A stretch of 64,000 bases of DNA from positions 558,001 through 622,000 of the forward strand of contig OZ037894.1 of assembly GCA_964035575.1 (NCBI GenBank), written 5' to 3'. Numbering within the stretch: the stretch's first letter is position 1; each line of letters begins with the position of its first letter. Both the position numbers and the translations under genes were made by a program. Source of the DNA: Rhynchopus sp. YZ270_cl-10. Taxonomy: Eukaryota; Euglenozoa; Diplonemea; Diplonemida; Diplonemidae. This document shows, piece after piece, positions 41,601 through 50,774 of this stretch. Below the pieces are notes generated by a model. The model saw only the letters and a program-made list of their open reading frames with translations, was not told the DNA's origin and ran no database searches.

Positions 41601-44600
41601 CGCTGTATCCGTATCGTATGCTGTACAGTGTAGTGGATTCCCAAGGCAGTCTGATGTCCCATGCTGACCTCAGCGTGCCGCACTACAACATCTCCTTCCG
41701 CACCGCAAACTTCCCGGTTCTCTCTGCGCACGGTACTGCAGAGGACAACTTCATCCCGTCGGCGCAATATCTGCAGGTCTTCCCTTCGTCCTACCCGGTT
41801 CCCGCAGGGGAAGCGGAGCTGTCTGCCAAAGGATATTCACCAACTCTTTTTGAAAAGGTCTTTGCAGTGGACTTCCGTGTCTTACATAACCGAGGCTGCG
41901 CAACAGTGTGGGATGTGGTATCAGGGAGTACAAAGGGATGTGATATTGGAGTTCAAGTGAAAAGGGAAAACTCTCCGGAGCTTGTGTTAGGGAAGCTGCA
42001 CAGTCCGATTCGCATACCGGCAACGAGTCTTGTTGTGTCGGATGAGAACAAAGCTGGGATACCCGGGTTTGCCCATCTCTCTTCAGGCAAGCAGGTCCGC
42101 GTGGTGCCGGGGAGCACTATCGAAGGGCGGTTTTATCATGACGACTTTCACCGTGGTGAGATCTTTGCTTCGTATCGAGGGGTGGCTGGGATGCAGGCAG
42201 AGTTTGACGATGACCCGCACGATGAAATCTATTTAATAGGCAACACATATGGTGAGTCGCATGCTCGCACACCGGACTTTGTTCTGAACCGTCTTGGTGT
42301 GGTGGTCACACTGCGCACACAAAAGCCTTGCTACAACTGCGAATTTCTCGTGCAAAGTACGTGGGGTGCCCAGGCAGACCCACTCACCCTCACGCTTGCA
42401 GACGACACCTCACAGCTCTATTGCGCAACGCACACACAAAACGACGTCTTCTGGGCAGCAGACAGCAACACCTCCGACCCCTTCAACATCACCATCACCA
42501 CTGCAAACCCCACCGCCACCACAACCCCTTGGCCAGACTGGGCAGTCCTCCTCGGCAATACCACAACCTCTGATTTATACTCCATCATTTACCCCAACGC
42601 TCTACATCATCTACGAGGCGGACAGCTGTTCATTCAAAACGTAAGATTAATACGGAAAGACGGTAAAAACGGAGTAGATTTGAGTAAAGGACGGGCCCAG
42701 GTCATTCAAGCGCGGACCATGCAGGAGACGTATGGGAAAGGGGTGGGGAATGCACCGCATGAGGTTGGGGCGGTGGTGGAGTTGGGGTGTGGGTATACCG
42801 TTCAAATATGGGAGAGGGTGGTGGCGGCGCCGGTAGCGAGGTTGGTGCTGCAGAATGTGACTGGGGGTGAGGTGTTGTGTGATGCGACGGGGTGTGGTGG
42901 TGTTCTGATGGGCACCTCTGTGGTTTCCCCAACGGTCACCCTCAAGCTTCTGCACGAAAACTCCTCGACCCCACAGCCAAGCCTCTCAGGGCTTTCCGTC
43001 CACATCTACGAACTGGGTTTGAACGGTTTTAACACCTCTGTGCTTCTCCAATCTGTTCACAGCGATGAGGTCGCCTACAACTCCACAAAATTCTCGTATG
43101 GAGAGTTGAACGCATCGTTTTCTACTCCAACGTTCATCACCGAGGGGACCGCGATTTTTGCTCGATTTAGTTTACAGATTGCTTCGTTTCAAAGAAAAGG
43201 ATTGGTTCCTTCTATGTTGTCGCCATTCTCCGATGTTCGGTTGACAGTGTGTATACGAAATGAGACCTCCGGGGCAGCGATTGATGCTGCGTCGTGCGCA
43301 CACCTTAGACTCTTCTCTGTGGTCGAGACGAACGCATTTTTGGACCATCCACAGCGGTACACCGCAATGAGCAATGTTGTTGGAATCAACAGAACGGCGG
43401 TGTACACTTCTCTTGCACCGGGTTGCAGCATACCTGGTGCGGAGTGTGGGAATGCGGGGGTCGTTTCGCTGTCGGCGTTGGTCTACTTCTTTTGGAACGG
43501 CATTCGCATTGTTGACTTCGCCTCTACCTACAGCTTCGACCTCACCACCACTGGGTCCTCTGTTGCCCTACTCTCCACATCAAATACCACCCTCGCACTA
43601 TCCCAAAGCACCCTGCACGCAACCAGTAACATCTCTGCACCATACAATGTGATTCCAGGGGGTAAAAATATTGCGTTCTTCTCGTTTACAGGGTTGGGTG
43701 CGAGTGAAGTGGTGGAATTTACGGTGTCGACAAAGGGGATTTCGTGTGGATGGACGCAGGATGGGGCGGAACGGTTGTTTTGTGCAGCAAAAAGCGGGTT
43801 TTTGGTGAAATACAACCCAAACACAGTAGGGGACCTGCCGTATCAGCAGTGGAAGGTGCAGGACGCTGTTGTTGACGATGAGGAGTGTCCTTCGCAGCGT
43901 GAAGGGCTCTCCTTCTCCTTTGGCTACAAACAACGCAGGGTTACACCGGGTCTGGGCTGGGAGTATGCCCTGGGCAACCACGTTGGTGTCCCCTTCCCGA
44001 TTCAAACCCGTTTAGACAGTTCTACCGGAACCCGCTCTTGGGGGGCCTCCACAAAGCGAATCAGCATCACCAAAGACACTTCCACAGGCTGCAACAACGG
44101 TGGTACGTTGACACTCTTTGATTTGAAGGCCTACGGGAAGGTGCCTCTATACGACGGAACCCCGTCATCGTTCACAAAGGTCACCGCAGGAACACTGTCT
44201 TCAGGCGTTTCGACCACATGGGTGTCTTTTGCAGAGTCATGTGAACGCTGCCGTTTGGTTCTCTCACTGTGTTACGCATCCACTGTCTTTACAAAGGATT
44301 GCCTGGTAGGAGAGCCCGATCTGAATGGCCCGGTTCTCCCTATGCGAACAAAAATCACAAAAAGCTTTACCATCTCCGCACCTCAACCACAACACATTCT
44401 GGTCACCGCACAGTCAAACAACGTTAACACCGGGAAGGTCGTGACCGGGGACGTCCTTACCTTCTCTTACATCCCTATTTTGAGATACGGACTATGGGCG
44501 GTTCCTGCTGCAGCGAGGGTAAGCATAATGGTTTCAATAGCATCGGATGTGACTGGGTATTATACGAAGGGACATTGGGGACGATCTGGGCAGTATGGTG

Positions 44601-47600
44601 GTGGAGGTTTTGTGGCACATGGGGTCGGGTCGGTGCGATGTGCGCCCACCCCGCTTTCATCGCAGGTATCGTCGCTTTCGTTCTTCTCCGAAGGCTCTGA
44701 AGAGAACGAAGTGAGGTTCGCATTCACAAAGCCCTGCGCCTCCTGCCGTGTCAACATAGAGGCAGAGGTAAACGGGGTTCGGTCTTTGCTTTACCTCCGT
44801 CAGTACACAGGGGATGCTTCCGCCGTAGGTTCTCCCACAGGTTTTGTGGTAAAGGGGTGTGTACATGGATGGGCTGTTGCAGGGTATCCTTCGCATAGTA
44901 CAAAGAGGAGGACCGCGTTTGCGATTAGCGTGCTTCCGGTCAACATCTTTGGGGAGGTGCTGCACAGTACTTCTACAGCGGAGTACACTGCGTCGATGAA
45001 TCATTCTGGCGGTCTTTCGGTTGCTCCGGGAGGAAATGGAGGAGGCGGGCGGATCCGTTCTTGGGCCCGCAGTGTTAATGATACTATGACCACAGAACCA
45101 CCCCGCTCATTTCTGGTCAAATTCGAGCGGTCCTGCTATGCCTGCGGAGTCTCCGTTCAGGGGATACACCATGCGTTAACAGTGTTTTCCCCTGCACAAA
45201 AGGCGGTTGTGCAGAATCTACGTACTACAGTATCTCATGGTGTACAGCAGATATTGTTTAATATGTATCTCGCAGCGGAGTATGGTGACCGTGCGTTTGG
45301 AGTAGGGGGGCCTAGTATGTTGGATCTGCAGGCGCTCTACTCTAAAGGGAAGGTTGTGGGGAGGAGGATCAACCTTGATGCAACAACCCCGTCTGTTATG
45401 GCAGTGGCGATGGTGGGGGGAGGTCTTGCTAGTATAGTGGTAGGCCATGGTGCGGCGGTTATGCATATTCAGGAAAAGGTGTGGAACGGAATTCCAGTAA
45501 AGACTGACGCGAATTTGACGAAGTGGGGGGTAGGGCACGTTCACGTTGAAGTGCGTGGAGTTGCCCCCGCATATTTCCCTCTCAAACTCAGCGTCGAGGG
45601 AGAGTCGCACCTTGCCACAGTAGATATATTCAACCACAACCTCTTCACAGAGTTGTCCACTCAAGCGGAGGCGCTTGCGGTCTCACCTCAAGGGGAAATC
45701 CTTGCAAGGCAAGGTGTGACGACAACAATCGAAGTCTTCACCGTAGCTGTCTCAAACCCAGCCTCCTCACCACCACTCTATGTAAAAGGAAGGTACCACG
45801 GAAACATCACAGCAGAGTGGGTCTGCTCTGAATGCCCTTCTTGCCACACCCTCCCCACCTCTGTTCCCATTGTGCACGGTACTGCTTCGTTTGACACGGT
45901 GTTTACGGAGTACGATGTCTGCGGTGTGACCTTTAGTGGGGCGAACTTTACGGTTGGGAATGCTACCCAGAATATTACGGCGAACGTTGCGGTGCAGGGG
46001 GTGTATCAAACTAGGTGGATGTGGGTGAATAGCAGTTCATTTTCACCAGAGACGCAGGGGAGTGCAGAGTCTTTGGCACATTATCCGGTACAGTTGGCGC
46101 TGCGTGCGACTCAGAATGACGTTTCGAACGTCGCCATATGGACTGAAGCGGCCGTGATAAAATGGTCTACCGCGCCGTCAGAAGCGTTGTTCAGCTTGGT
46201 AAATGCCTATCCTCTAGGGTGTTTCGTGCCGTCTGCGGTGTCTGTATCGCAGAATGGGGTTCGTCTGCTACTTACAGGAGAGTTTATTCCAATGGGAGGG
46301 AGCACTGTAAACACCACTGCAGCGTCCACATGCAACGTTTCGCTCTCAAAAACAGGGTTTTTCCCTCAAGGTGAAGCCACCGTCATGATCGTCGCCGTCC
46401 GCGAACTTTCCACCGCCCTCATCTCCCCAACACAAAACTACCATGCAAAAGTAGGCGTTAAAACACCCATAGCACTGCACCTCATTGATGCTTCAGGCAC
46501 CCTAGTAGCAGGTGACCACCTGACAACCGCATCGGCATTTGATGTATATGGATCAGAGGTGGCACCTATGACGCAAGCGATCTCCGGGGTGATAACCTTA
46601 TACATAGTGATAGAGGCACAGCAGATTCATTTTGTCGAGTACTTCTGCAAGGTGGTGGACCAGGCGGGGTACGACCTGGTCACTGTGAAGGTGGCGCTGC
46701 AGGTTGTTCAGGTCGCAGATTCGCTGGTTGTCGAGCTTCGTGCAGGCGGAGCTGCAGAGTGGGTACCGTTTACTGGAAAGGTGCCGTGGGTGATAGGATA
46801 TGTCTTTTCCCTTAGATTCTCTGTAGTAGATTCGCTTGGAAACCGCGCAACAGAGCTCCCCATGGCGTCCCTACCGCTCTATGTACGCCCCTCTACGGCG
46901 CCGTGCATCGCAATCGATGAGGGACAACACACAACAGGGGGACCCTTGATATCATCATCGTGCGCTGGGGTATATGGTGAGTGTAAGGTTGTGACGTTAC
47001 CACAGTGTACACCGTTGGTTACGTCGTGGGGCTTTGCTTCGACGACGAATGAAGGGGCGCAGGGGCATTTTGTGACGTCTGGTGGTGTGTTGGTGTTGGA
47101 GGGGTTGCATTATAAGGGGCATGCGTCGTTTGTGTCTCCAGAGCCGGAGACGCCGGGGTTTCCGGTGGGGTTGGTCGTGGAGAGTCCGTTGTTGCTGCAT
47201 GAGTCGGTCAATTCGTTTTTGTTTCAGAGAATTGCGTCGATGCGGACGTCGCTGTCTGAGATTGGATGCACGTCGCGTGGAAGACATCAGCCGCTTCTCT
47301 GTTCTCTGCAGGACCTTGGTTTGCATGCTTCATTCAAAAACGTAACCGCAGAGCGTCTAATAAGCGACCCCCGTTCAACCATACTCACCGCTCTTCGCAT
47401 CCAACCTGGTATCCCATTCAATCTATCTGTAACCCTCTTAGATGAGTCCGGTCAACCAGTCTTAGGGGATTCGCTTTCGCATTTAGAGATCTCCGCGGAA
47501 TGTGTGGATGCAAGGAGTCCACCATTCTTCATGGGGGCAAAGGTGTCAGGAGGGGTGGACGATACGGTGTCTGGGTGGAATGTTGGGGCAGTGAGGTTTG

Positions 47601-48445
47601 GGGTTGCGGTTTTTGAGAATATTGCGTTTGCGGGGTGGTGCAGCAGTGTGCGGCTCGGTATTGTGTGTCGAAATGACCCAAAGATTGACAGCAGCAACCT
47701 CTGCAACTCCCTGACAGCGCAGACCGAATTGTTTGAGGTAGGCAGCACCGCCCTTGCGGTGTCCCCTTCGCCGATCCCCACACCATATCTTGGTGTGAAC
47801 GCGACGGTGCAGATCGATATTGGTCCGGCTGACATATCACAAATTCAATTCGCCAAGCTAGACACCGCACTCCTCGATGCAATCCTCAACGAATCCCTCA
47901 CTGCTTCTGCCGAAGGAAACGGCGTCTCCCTTGAAAACGCCTTCTCCGCTCTATGGGTGCAAATTGCCTGTAGAGTTCCGCTTCAATATTCTACCATTCC
48001 CGATTCAATTCGTCAAGGAAATGTTGGGTTGTGCACTGAAAGGGAGCCGAACACAAAGAATGCAGGAAGGTCTGCGTTTACCCAGAATGGATGTAGTGGT
48101 GGCTGTAATACTATGATAGAAGTGGCTATGGTGTTTGCGTCTGAAGCAGGGAAGAGTGTAGGGATCATAGAGCAATCTGTCGGCATGCTTGCCATAGCGA
48201 TAAGCGGTGGTGCCCCAGGGCTCGGAGACCTCGGTGTCGATTGGGCGCTGGGACGTGGCATCGTCAAGCAAACCCTCCCCCTCAGAACCCCAGCACCGTT
48301 CTCGCAGAGCCCCAAGCCCACCCCGCTGCCACCGCCAACAACCCCAAGACCCCCTCCAGTCAATATAGTACCGCTAAATAGCGGGTCGCAACTTTGTGTT
48401 TCCTGGGTAATGTCTGTATGTATTGTGTTGGGTGTTTTAAGTTAA
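35651..48445 (+). CDS. Giant secreted, probably GPI-anchored surface protein (4264 aa)
   Basis: A single open frame of 12.8 kb without introns. Residues 1-30 form a signal peptide (hydrophobic LQGWLFVLLSLPMG). A Ser/Thr-Pro spacer of SPS/SRSP units runs from about 38 to 85. The first half has at least eight beta-type modules marked by a hydrophobic-x-C-[YL]-[KR] core with a Trp 8-25 residues later (CYKH at about 198, CLRE 561, CYKY 731, CYKQ 897, CLRL 1106, CVKT 1254, CLRP 1399, CLYK 1532). The second half uses a different mark, F-x4-C-x2-C (CYNC about 2227, CERC 2863, CASC 3031, CYAC 3162, CSEC 3394). A Gly run lies near 1690. N-glycosylation sequons are frequent. The C-terminus is a Pro-rich stalk, then NSGS and a short hydrophobic tail ending at the stop, the pattern of a GPI signal. 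Start: the first in-frame ATG after the acceptor at 35554. No family recognised; adhesion or coat function is inference. Confidence 0.85.
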   Translation: MKQSILSLWCVLQGWLFVLLSLPMGSRAGETATVTYTLTGSASHSESPTMSRSPSATISRSPTFSVSPSASFSKSLSASRSATFSRTKEYFHNNTVTMEPYRGLQEGQEFRLKFDAHYSAFGKSYSAKRFNVSDAGSIQTMGFEYSRELDQNCSGYISAVESLFHTFSFGVSREDSGKAEWFVDTAYVTAVAPAVRFVVCYKHRVDPALVDFEYNDKWILLRDGADYVATPEKSFTFYYIPAPIVQRSNAVVKVISTETGWNFTATPSGCLFCGVSDSFKIVRKGATCTEEKQGFASPYYGSNFVNEYGEWTANGGLAELATSGGAGVFGTAFINPLVDTTDGGTILYNETNGAAREAFAYVTLPHLEGDYDVCFSSLEQRKRIYPYQNKTMPIPVWRRLRACSSASCGEDIATYTEDTSSTKVSQWSTLSMNATSFTVVPEVLSWSMPYLNPDSYGVVSVQDLEGNRTTLYGTETHEATSYWRPVGGAAMKVLPASRFPVFSGNPSITTLSCWDRGAGGDASLLEPTSDVHISYSLTQTSPHSVSMPFYVPIEQNVTYYVCLREGFRGVGSTTGGWRVVPYAGSASLAYRDSYVLRPGYYNVTIQDRAWGWKMNDTRAATWGGLTLYHSNATEISGGVWRNVRGGGVRVRLIPEGRPCDWNHVDTVISTYRGAESTLAGQAECDAQHIARLQNSSECLGELDGSAALQHTFTFHLPEESARGFAVCYKYGSENWLKDATPLYVAPRSNISLSFGERRAGVETLFTVQEHTVAHEGGSLATDSHRGRGSRGDLFRLVPLHRVGGPAVSCQINPMNYDAGLLDTYLSVVCTGSFYASSASDSCQILRTSLGLKDLISLNERTPEAYRTLVQQDVSVFGLFATGAVLTLPTANMEYQICYKQTHPARGNWLIFNETIRIEPQDPIVVVTPSERTVLIGGSLQRFEVEVPRENGIAISDFNNHALSSLAQQIVVGTQVDTGEESGVVTGFYLTPITTTTVTPVVGTNPDVEVTLYTGVVVAKALSSLTISSAETVFAYNKTVPQRISGRFMAKFVPIFPEYENHGCHDVPASTSSTPYGSYTDHATAGSTIDRIAFHLIAPQDSGKYLLCLRLTELDERSWRHGGHFSVENNGIRWEIHDIPLSSAALTITLSHCGDANCEENGKYFNISSGGDAAKVVPYTDACFAEDLLQGPSATSYTAQYTSLGTSRAVDTTLLPNGLYAEKPTTDLGEVDGNSLTATFGVTLPHYRVRTPLKICVKTKVRGSVLWVEVQESERRFSSSHRPVLPQYGLVVVPSAIERFELDKTLLASTQVGEAVQFPEVFAGTSAVSPGISLRFTDTWNATSPIEFKLVKINGNTLPTAGNGRAPQSCAHGADTLQHHPTVYNAIPIEFSVEEGRYILCLRPQGYPWLQIPGGYYDGVLKGFIGVTVLAHPVSFTASWNVLSLIDASSTGLVSSSSWCGLEADNYANGANCSGSNDRIFLANDSDLCPPPSTSGWVDISRQNNVTSGVSQISTASFLLPPLYPSSSGRYKVCLYKAGQFDHGGASVKKNVVYVIRNNGVEQSGKGSFFYETAAVLDGLDVVFDLSYNSSYHFVEYNASTQKDYAGAPLVDGSSTPVVSTGQVVSFTVRPSSGGRVVPYGNFAVWVEFCERGKAFSDLTCLTSYESTIENAEKLPFSLHNIGGGSCSAGGGGGGGGGAGFGWTNLFSTKQFLETGLVTFNLQYTSACPEGSADGTLNAGCGIVFKGLPEGVKPTLMGGEYSVISSKPYWLNVKQRDPNGVEVNEVWVQPEYINQQRNPRNTLNKQPCASVASGEASCPVFTCFHNVPCEVLIRARHDLTQERAPAGSLYLRFYDEVAVLGKNIVHKSFGISSAPLAWRNGEYLHRMTPLFSDTVTDEALICFNVTTAAGIATTSKICVHFTRKISQAIRLLEVEALDVVNPYGVMVRPWASTRTNSVADTTNYTGVGAPDYSTITAAEGAYLESLYPYRMLYSVVDSQGSLMSHADLSVPHYNISFRTANFPVLSAHGTAEDNFIPSAQYLQVFPSSYPVPAGEAELSAKGYSPTLFEKVFAVDFRVLHNRGCATVWDVVSGSTKGCDIGVQVKRENSPELVLGKLHSPIRIPATSLVVSDENKAGIPGFAHLSSGKQVRVVPGSTIEGRFYHDDFHRGEIFASYRGVAGMQAEFDDDPHDEIYLIGNTYGESHARTPDFVLNRLGVVVTLRTQKPCYNCEFLVQSTWGAQADPLTLTLADDTSQLYCATHTQNDVFWAADSNTSDPFNITITTANPTATTTPWPDWAVLLGNTTTSDLYSIIYPNALHHLRGGQLFIQNVRLIRKDGKNGVDLSKGRAQVIQARTMQETYGKGVGNAPHEVGAVVELGCGYTVQIWERVVAAPVARLVLQNVTGGEVLCDATGCGGVLMGTSVVSPTVTLKLLHENSSTPQPSLSGLSVHIYELGLNGFNTSVLLQSVHSDEVAYNSTKFSYGELNASFSTPTFITEGTAIFARFSLQIASFQRKGLVPSMLSPFSDVRLTVCIRNETSGAAIDAASCAHLRLFSVVETNAFLDHPQRYTAMSNVVGINRTAVYTSLAPGCSIPGAECGNAGVVSLSALVYFFWNGIRIVDFASTYSFDLTTTGSSVALLSTSNTTLALSQSTLHATSNISAPYNVIPGGKNIAFFSFTGLGASEVVEFTVSTKGISCGWTQDGAERLFCAAKSGFLVKYNPNTVGDLPYQQWKVQDAVVDDEECPSQREGLSFSFGYKQRRVTPGLGWEYALGNHVGVPFPIQTRLDSSTGTRSWGASTKRISITKDTSTGCNNGGTLTLFDLKAYGKVPLYDGTPSSFTKVTAGTLSSGVSTTWVSFAESCERCRLVLSLCYASTVFTKDCLVGEPDLNGPVLPMRTKITKSFTISAPQPQHILVTAQSNNVNTGKVVTGDVLTFSYIPILRYGLWAVPAAARVSIMVSIASDVTGYYTKGHWGRSGQYGGGGFVAHGVGSVRCAPTPLSSQVSSLSFFSEGSEENEVRFAFTKPCASCRVNIEAEVNGVRSLLYLRQYTGDASAVGSPTGFVVKGCVHGWAVAGYPSHSTKRRTAFAISVLPVNIFGEVLHSTSTAEYTASMNHSGGLSVAPGGNGGGGRIRSWARSVNDTMTTEPPRSFLVKFERSCYACGVSVQGIHHALTVFSPAQKAVVQNLRTTVSHGVQQILFNMYLAAEYGDRAFGVGGPSMLDLQALYSKGKVVGRRINLDATTPSVMAVAMVGGGLASIVVGHGAAVMHIQEKVWNGIPVKTDANLTKWGVGHVHVEVRGVAPAYFPLKLSVEGESHLATVDIFNHNLFTELSTQAEALAVSPQGEILARQGVTTTIEVFTVAVSNPASSPPLYVKGRYHGNITAEWVCSECPSCHTLPTSVPIVHGTASFDTVFTEYDVCGVTFSGANFTVGNATQNITANVAVQGVYQTRWMWVNSSSFSPETQGSAESLAHYPVQLALRATQNDVSNVAIWTEAAVIKWSTAPSEALFSLVNAYPLGCFVPSAVSVSQNGVRLLLTGEFIPMGGSTVNTTAASTCNVSLSKTGFFPQGEATVMIVAVRELSTALISPTQNYHAKVGVKTPIALHLIDASGTLVAGDHLTTASAFDVYGSEVAPMTQAISGVITLYIVIEAQQIHFVEYFCKVVDQAGYDLVTVKVALQVVQVADSLVVELRAGGAAEWVPFTGKVPWVIGYVFSLRFSVVDSLGNRATELPMASLPLYVRPSTAPCIAIDEGQHTTGGPLISSSCAGVYGECKVVTLPQCTPLVTSWGFASTTNEGAQGHFVTSGGVLVLEGLHYKGHASFVSPEPETPGFPVGLVVESPLLLHESVNSFLFQRIASMRTSLSEIGCTSRGRHQPLLCSLQDLGLHASFKNVTAERLISDPRSTILTALRIQPGIPFNLSVTLLDESGQPVLGDSLSHLEISAECVDARSPPFFMGAKVSGGVDDTVSGWNVGAVRFGVAVFENIAFAGWCSSVRLGIVCRNDPKIDSSNLCNSLTAQTELFEVGSTALAVSPSPIPTPYLGVNATVQIDIGPADISQIQFAKLDTALLDAILNESLTASAEGNGVSLENAFSALWVQIACRVPLQYSTIPDSIRQGNVGLCTEREPNTKNAGRSAFTQNGCSGGCNTMIEVAMVFASEAGKSVGIIEQSVGMLAIAISGGAPGLGDLGVDWALGRGIVKQTLPLRTPAPFSQSPKPTPLPPPTTPRPPPVNIVPLNSGSQLCVSWVMSVCIVLGVLS

Positions 48446-48779
48446 GATAGGGGGGAAAAGAGAGGAGGGGAGGGAAATGAGCCAACGCCCTTCTGGGTTG
48501 TGTTTTTTTTTTTTGAATTTTGAAGTTTTTTTTTTGGTTTTGCAAGAAAGTGTTTACACGCTTGATTTTGTATGTATTTTTTTTTGCGTATTTTGGAAGA
48601 TGGTGGGAAATGCGCCCCGAATGAACGGTGGTTTCGAGTAGTTTTTTTTTGGCTCTCGTTTGTTGATGTCGTCACATCGAATGGAGGGTCGAAAACAAGT
48701 AGAATTAGAGAAAACAAAAGCAAACGGGGGTTATGGTTTGTTTGTGCATATTACGGTCCAGATAGTATGCTCGTCACCT
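48446..48779. other. Intergenic, 3' flank of the giant gene
   Basis: T-rich tracts and no exon or repeat recognised. Confidence 0.5.
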
Positions 48780-49343
48780 TCGGTACAGTGTTTGCACGCA
48801 TATCCATAGCATGTGTCCATCATCACAGACTGTGGCTACTGGCGACACAAGAGATGCAGTTCAGGCGATCTACTCTTCGGTACAGTGTTTGCACGCATAT
48901 CCATAGCATGTGTTCATCATCACAGACTGTGGCTACTGGCGACACAAGAGATGCAGTTCAGGCGATTTACTCTTCGGTACAGTGTTTGCACGCATATCCA
49001 TAGCATGTGTCCATCATCACAGACTGTGGCTACTGGCGACACGAGAGATGCAGTTCAGGCGATTTACTCTTCAGCACAGTGTTTGCACGCATATCCATAG
49101 CATGTGTTCATTATCACAGACTGTGGCTACTGGCGACACAAGAGATGCAGTTCAGGCGATTTACTCTTCGGTACAGTGTTTGCACGCATATCCATAGCAT
49201 GTGTCCATCATCACAGACTGTGGCTACTGGCGACACGAGAGATGCAGTTCAGGCGATTTACTCTTCAGCACAGTGTTTGCACGCATATCCATAGCATGTG
49301 TTCATTATCACAGACTGTGGCTACTGGCGACACAAGAGATGTG
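48780..49343 (+). repeat. 97-bp satellite, about 5.8 units, with dimeric higher order
   Basis: The unit begins near GTACAGTGTTTGCACGC and includes CATAGCATGTGT, CATCACAGACTGTGGC and AGATGCAGTTCAGGCG. Single-base variants (GTCC/GTTC, ACAAGAG/ACGAGAG, GGTAC/GCAC) alternate so that the last four units are two copies of a 194-bp dimer. The period is not a multiple of three and no unit has a stop in one frame, which creates a ladder of 95-codon spurious ORFs. Confidence 0.95.
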
Positions 49344-49486
49344 GTTTGGTTTGAACTGTTTCTATGTATTGAGCGGTTGGCTGACCTTCAATGCAGCACC
49401 TTGTTGGCAGGTTGACATCTTTCCCCCACCCGCCCTCTGCTATCAACGTTACACACCACAGAGCCACACAACACACTACCATCACA

Positions 49487-50774
49487 ATGACTACCCTTAA
49501 GAAGGTCGCAGGGCTGGCGGTATGTACCATTTCATTTTTTGGCTGCCATGCCCACACTGCACCACACCACAGTTCGGTATCTTCCTGATCCTTGCCGTCA
49601 GCTCCTCCCCGCGCCCGTCCCCACAGAAGGCCCAGCAGTTTAACGTTGCCGCCGACGCAACTGATGTGAAGACTGTATGTACTACAGCAGACCTTCCGCC
49701 CCACCCCACGTCGAGAGAGATAGCGTCAACAGGAATTAGTCGCTATCTCAACAAAGAAGCGCACCTACCTCTCAACTTACAAAGTACTACACTGAAATAC
49801 AAAGCAACTAGAGTAGCAAAAACAAAAATCAAATCAAACAAACTTTCAAACACCCCACGTCTATTGGCTTAATCTAATAACGTCCTCCAGAGTGATAAAA
49901 AGAGGAGAACTTTGCTGAGCATTTGGCGAGATCCTTTCTCCGTTCGGTTTCCTCACGATACCGAATTGTTTCCGTGGGGTGCACTTTCGAACTGTATACC
50001 GTTTCCAACCCAACTCACCACCGTTTTTATTTCCCCCCAAAATCTTTTGATTTTGTGTTTCACATTCCATTTTTTTTTCCACCCAAATAGGTTGAAAAGC
50101 CTACCGCCAGAGTGGCAAACACTGAGCCACGTGACCTTGGTGACGCGAAGCCTGCTGAGGTTGCTGCGGAGACTGTTAAGGTGCACCTTGCTGTGGAGGG
50201 AAAGAACCAGGTGCTTGATGGGAAGAACCAGATCTTGCTGTCGCATGAGGACCTGCAGAAGGCGCAGATTGTGCAGATCTCTTCTACGAGCACGAAGGTG
50301 GATACGCCGGACCAGAGCAACGCGGCAGTGGTGACGGGACAGGCGAACCAGGCGGCCCCCGTGAAGGTGGAGACCGTCGACACCGTGGACTCAGCGCAGG
50401 TCGACCCCAAGGCCGTGCTTGCCCGCAAGGCTGACACCCTCTCCGCACCCCTCCCCGTGGAGAAGGCCGACATCGCCACCGCACAGCAACCCCAGGAGGT
50501 CCCGAAGAAGCAGCAGGCCTCCTCCTACCTGACGTACCTCCTCATCCCAACGCTCGCCATGGCTGCGCTTGTCTTTGCGGCGAAGTACCAGAGCGGCAGC
50601 CTCCCGGAGTTCATTGAGGTATGATACAACCAACAAAACTTGGTGCAAAGGTGGTGGTATAACATAAAACACAACACCACATCGCAGGAGAAGTTCGGAA
50701 GCACCGGAATGCCTTCCAACCACGGAAACACCTTCGCAAGCTCCTCTAGCCGCTCGATGTACGGATCGGTTTAG
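49487..50774 (+). CDS. Small two-membrane-segment protein, 4 exons, unknown
   Basis: Exons 49487-49519, 49573-49674, 50091-50618 and 50688-50774 give 249 aa; all introns are phase 0 (GTATGT, GTATGT, GTATGA). Residues about 9-24 (GLAFGIFLILAVSSS) form a signal peptide or anchor that is split by intron 1. A Val/Ala/Gln/Lys-rich region predicted extended or disordered (40-185) follows. A clear membrane helix (YLTYLLIPTLAMAALVFAAKY, about 189-209; the motif is 21 long, shown without its last residue as YLTYLLIPTLAMAALVFAAK) leads to a short Ser-rich tail ending SMYGSV. Strong G/C-ending codon bias suggests high expression. An AG at 49460-49461 may be the leader acceptor. No homologue recognised; a membrane adaptor or cell-surface protein is possible. 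Confidence 0.75.

Noticed and set aside
48780-49343. Regular repeats suggestive of a CRISPR array
   Set aside because: Units are contiguous 97-bp copies with no unique spacers; this is a satellite in a eukaryotic genome.
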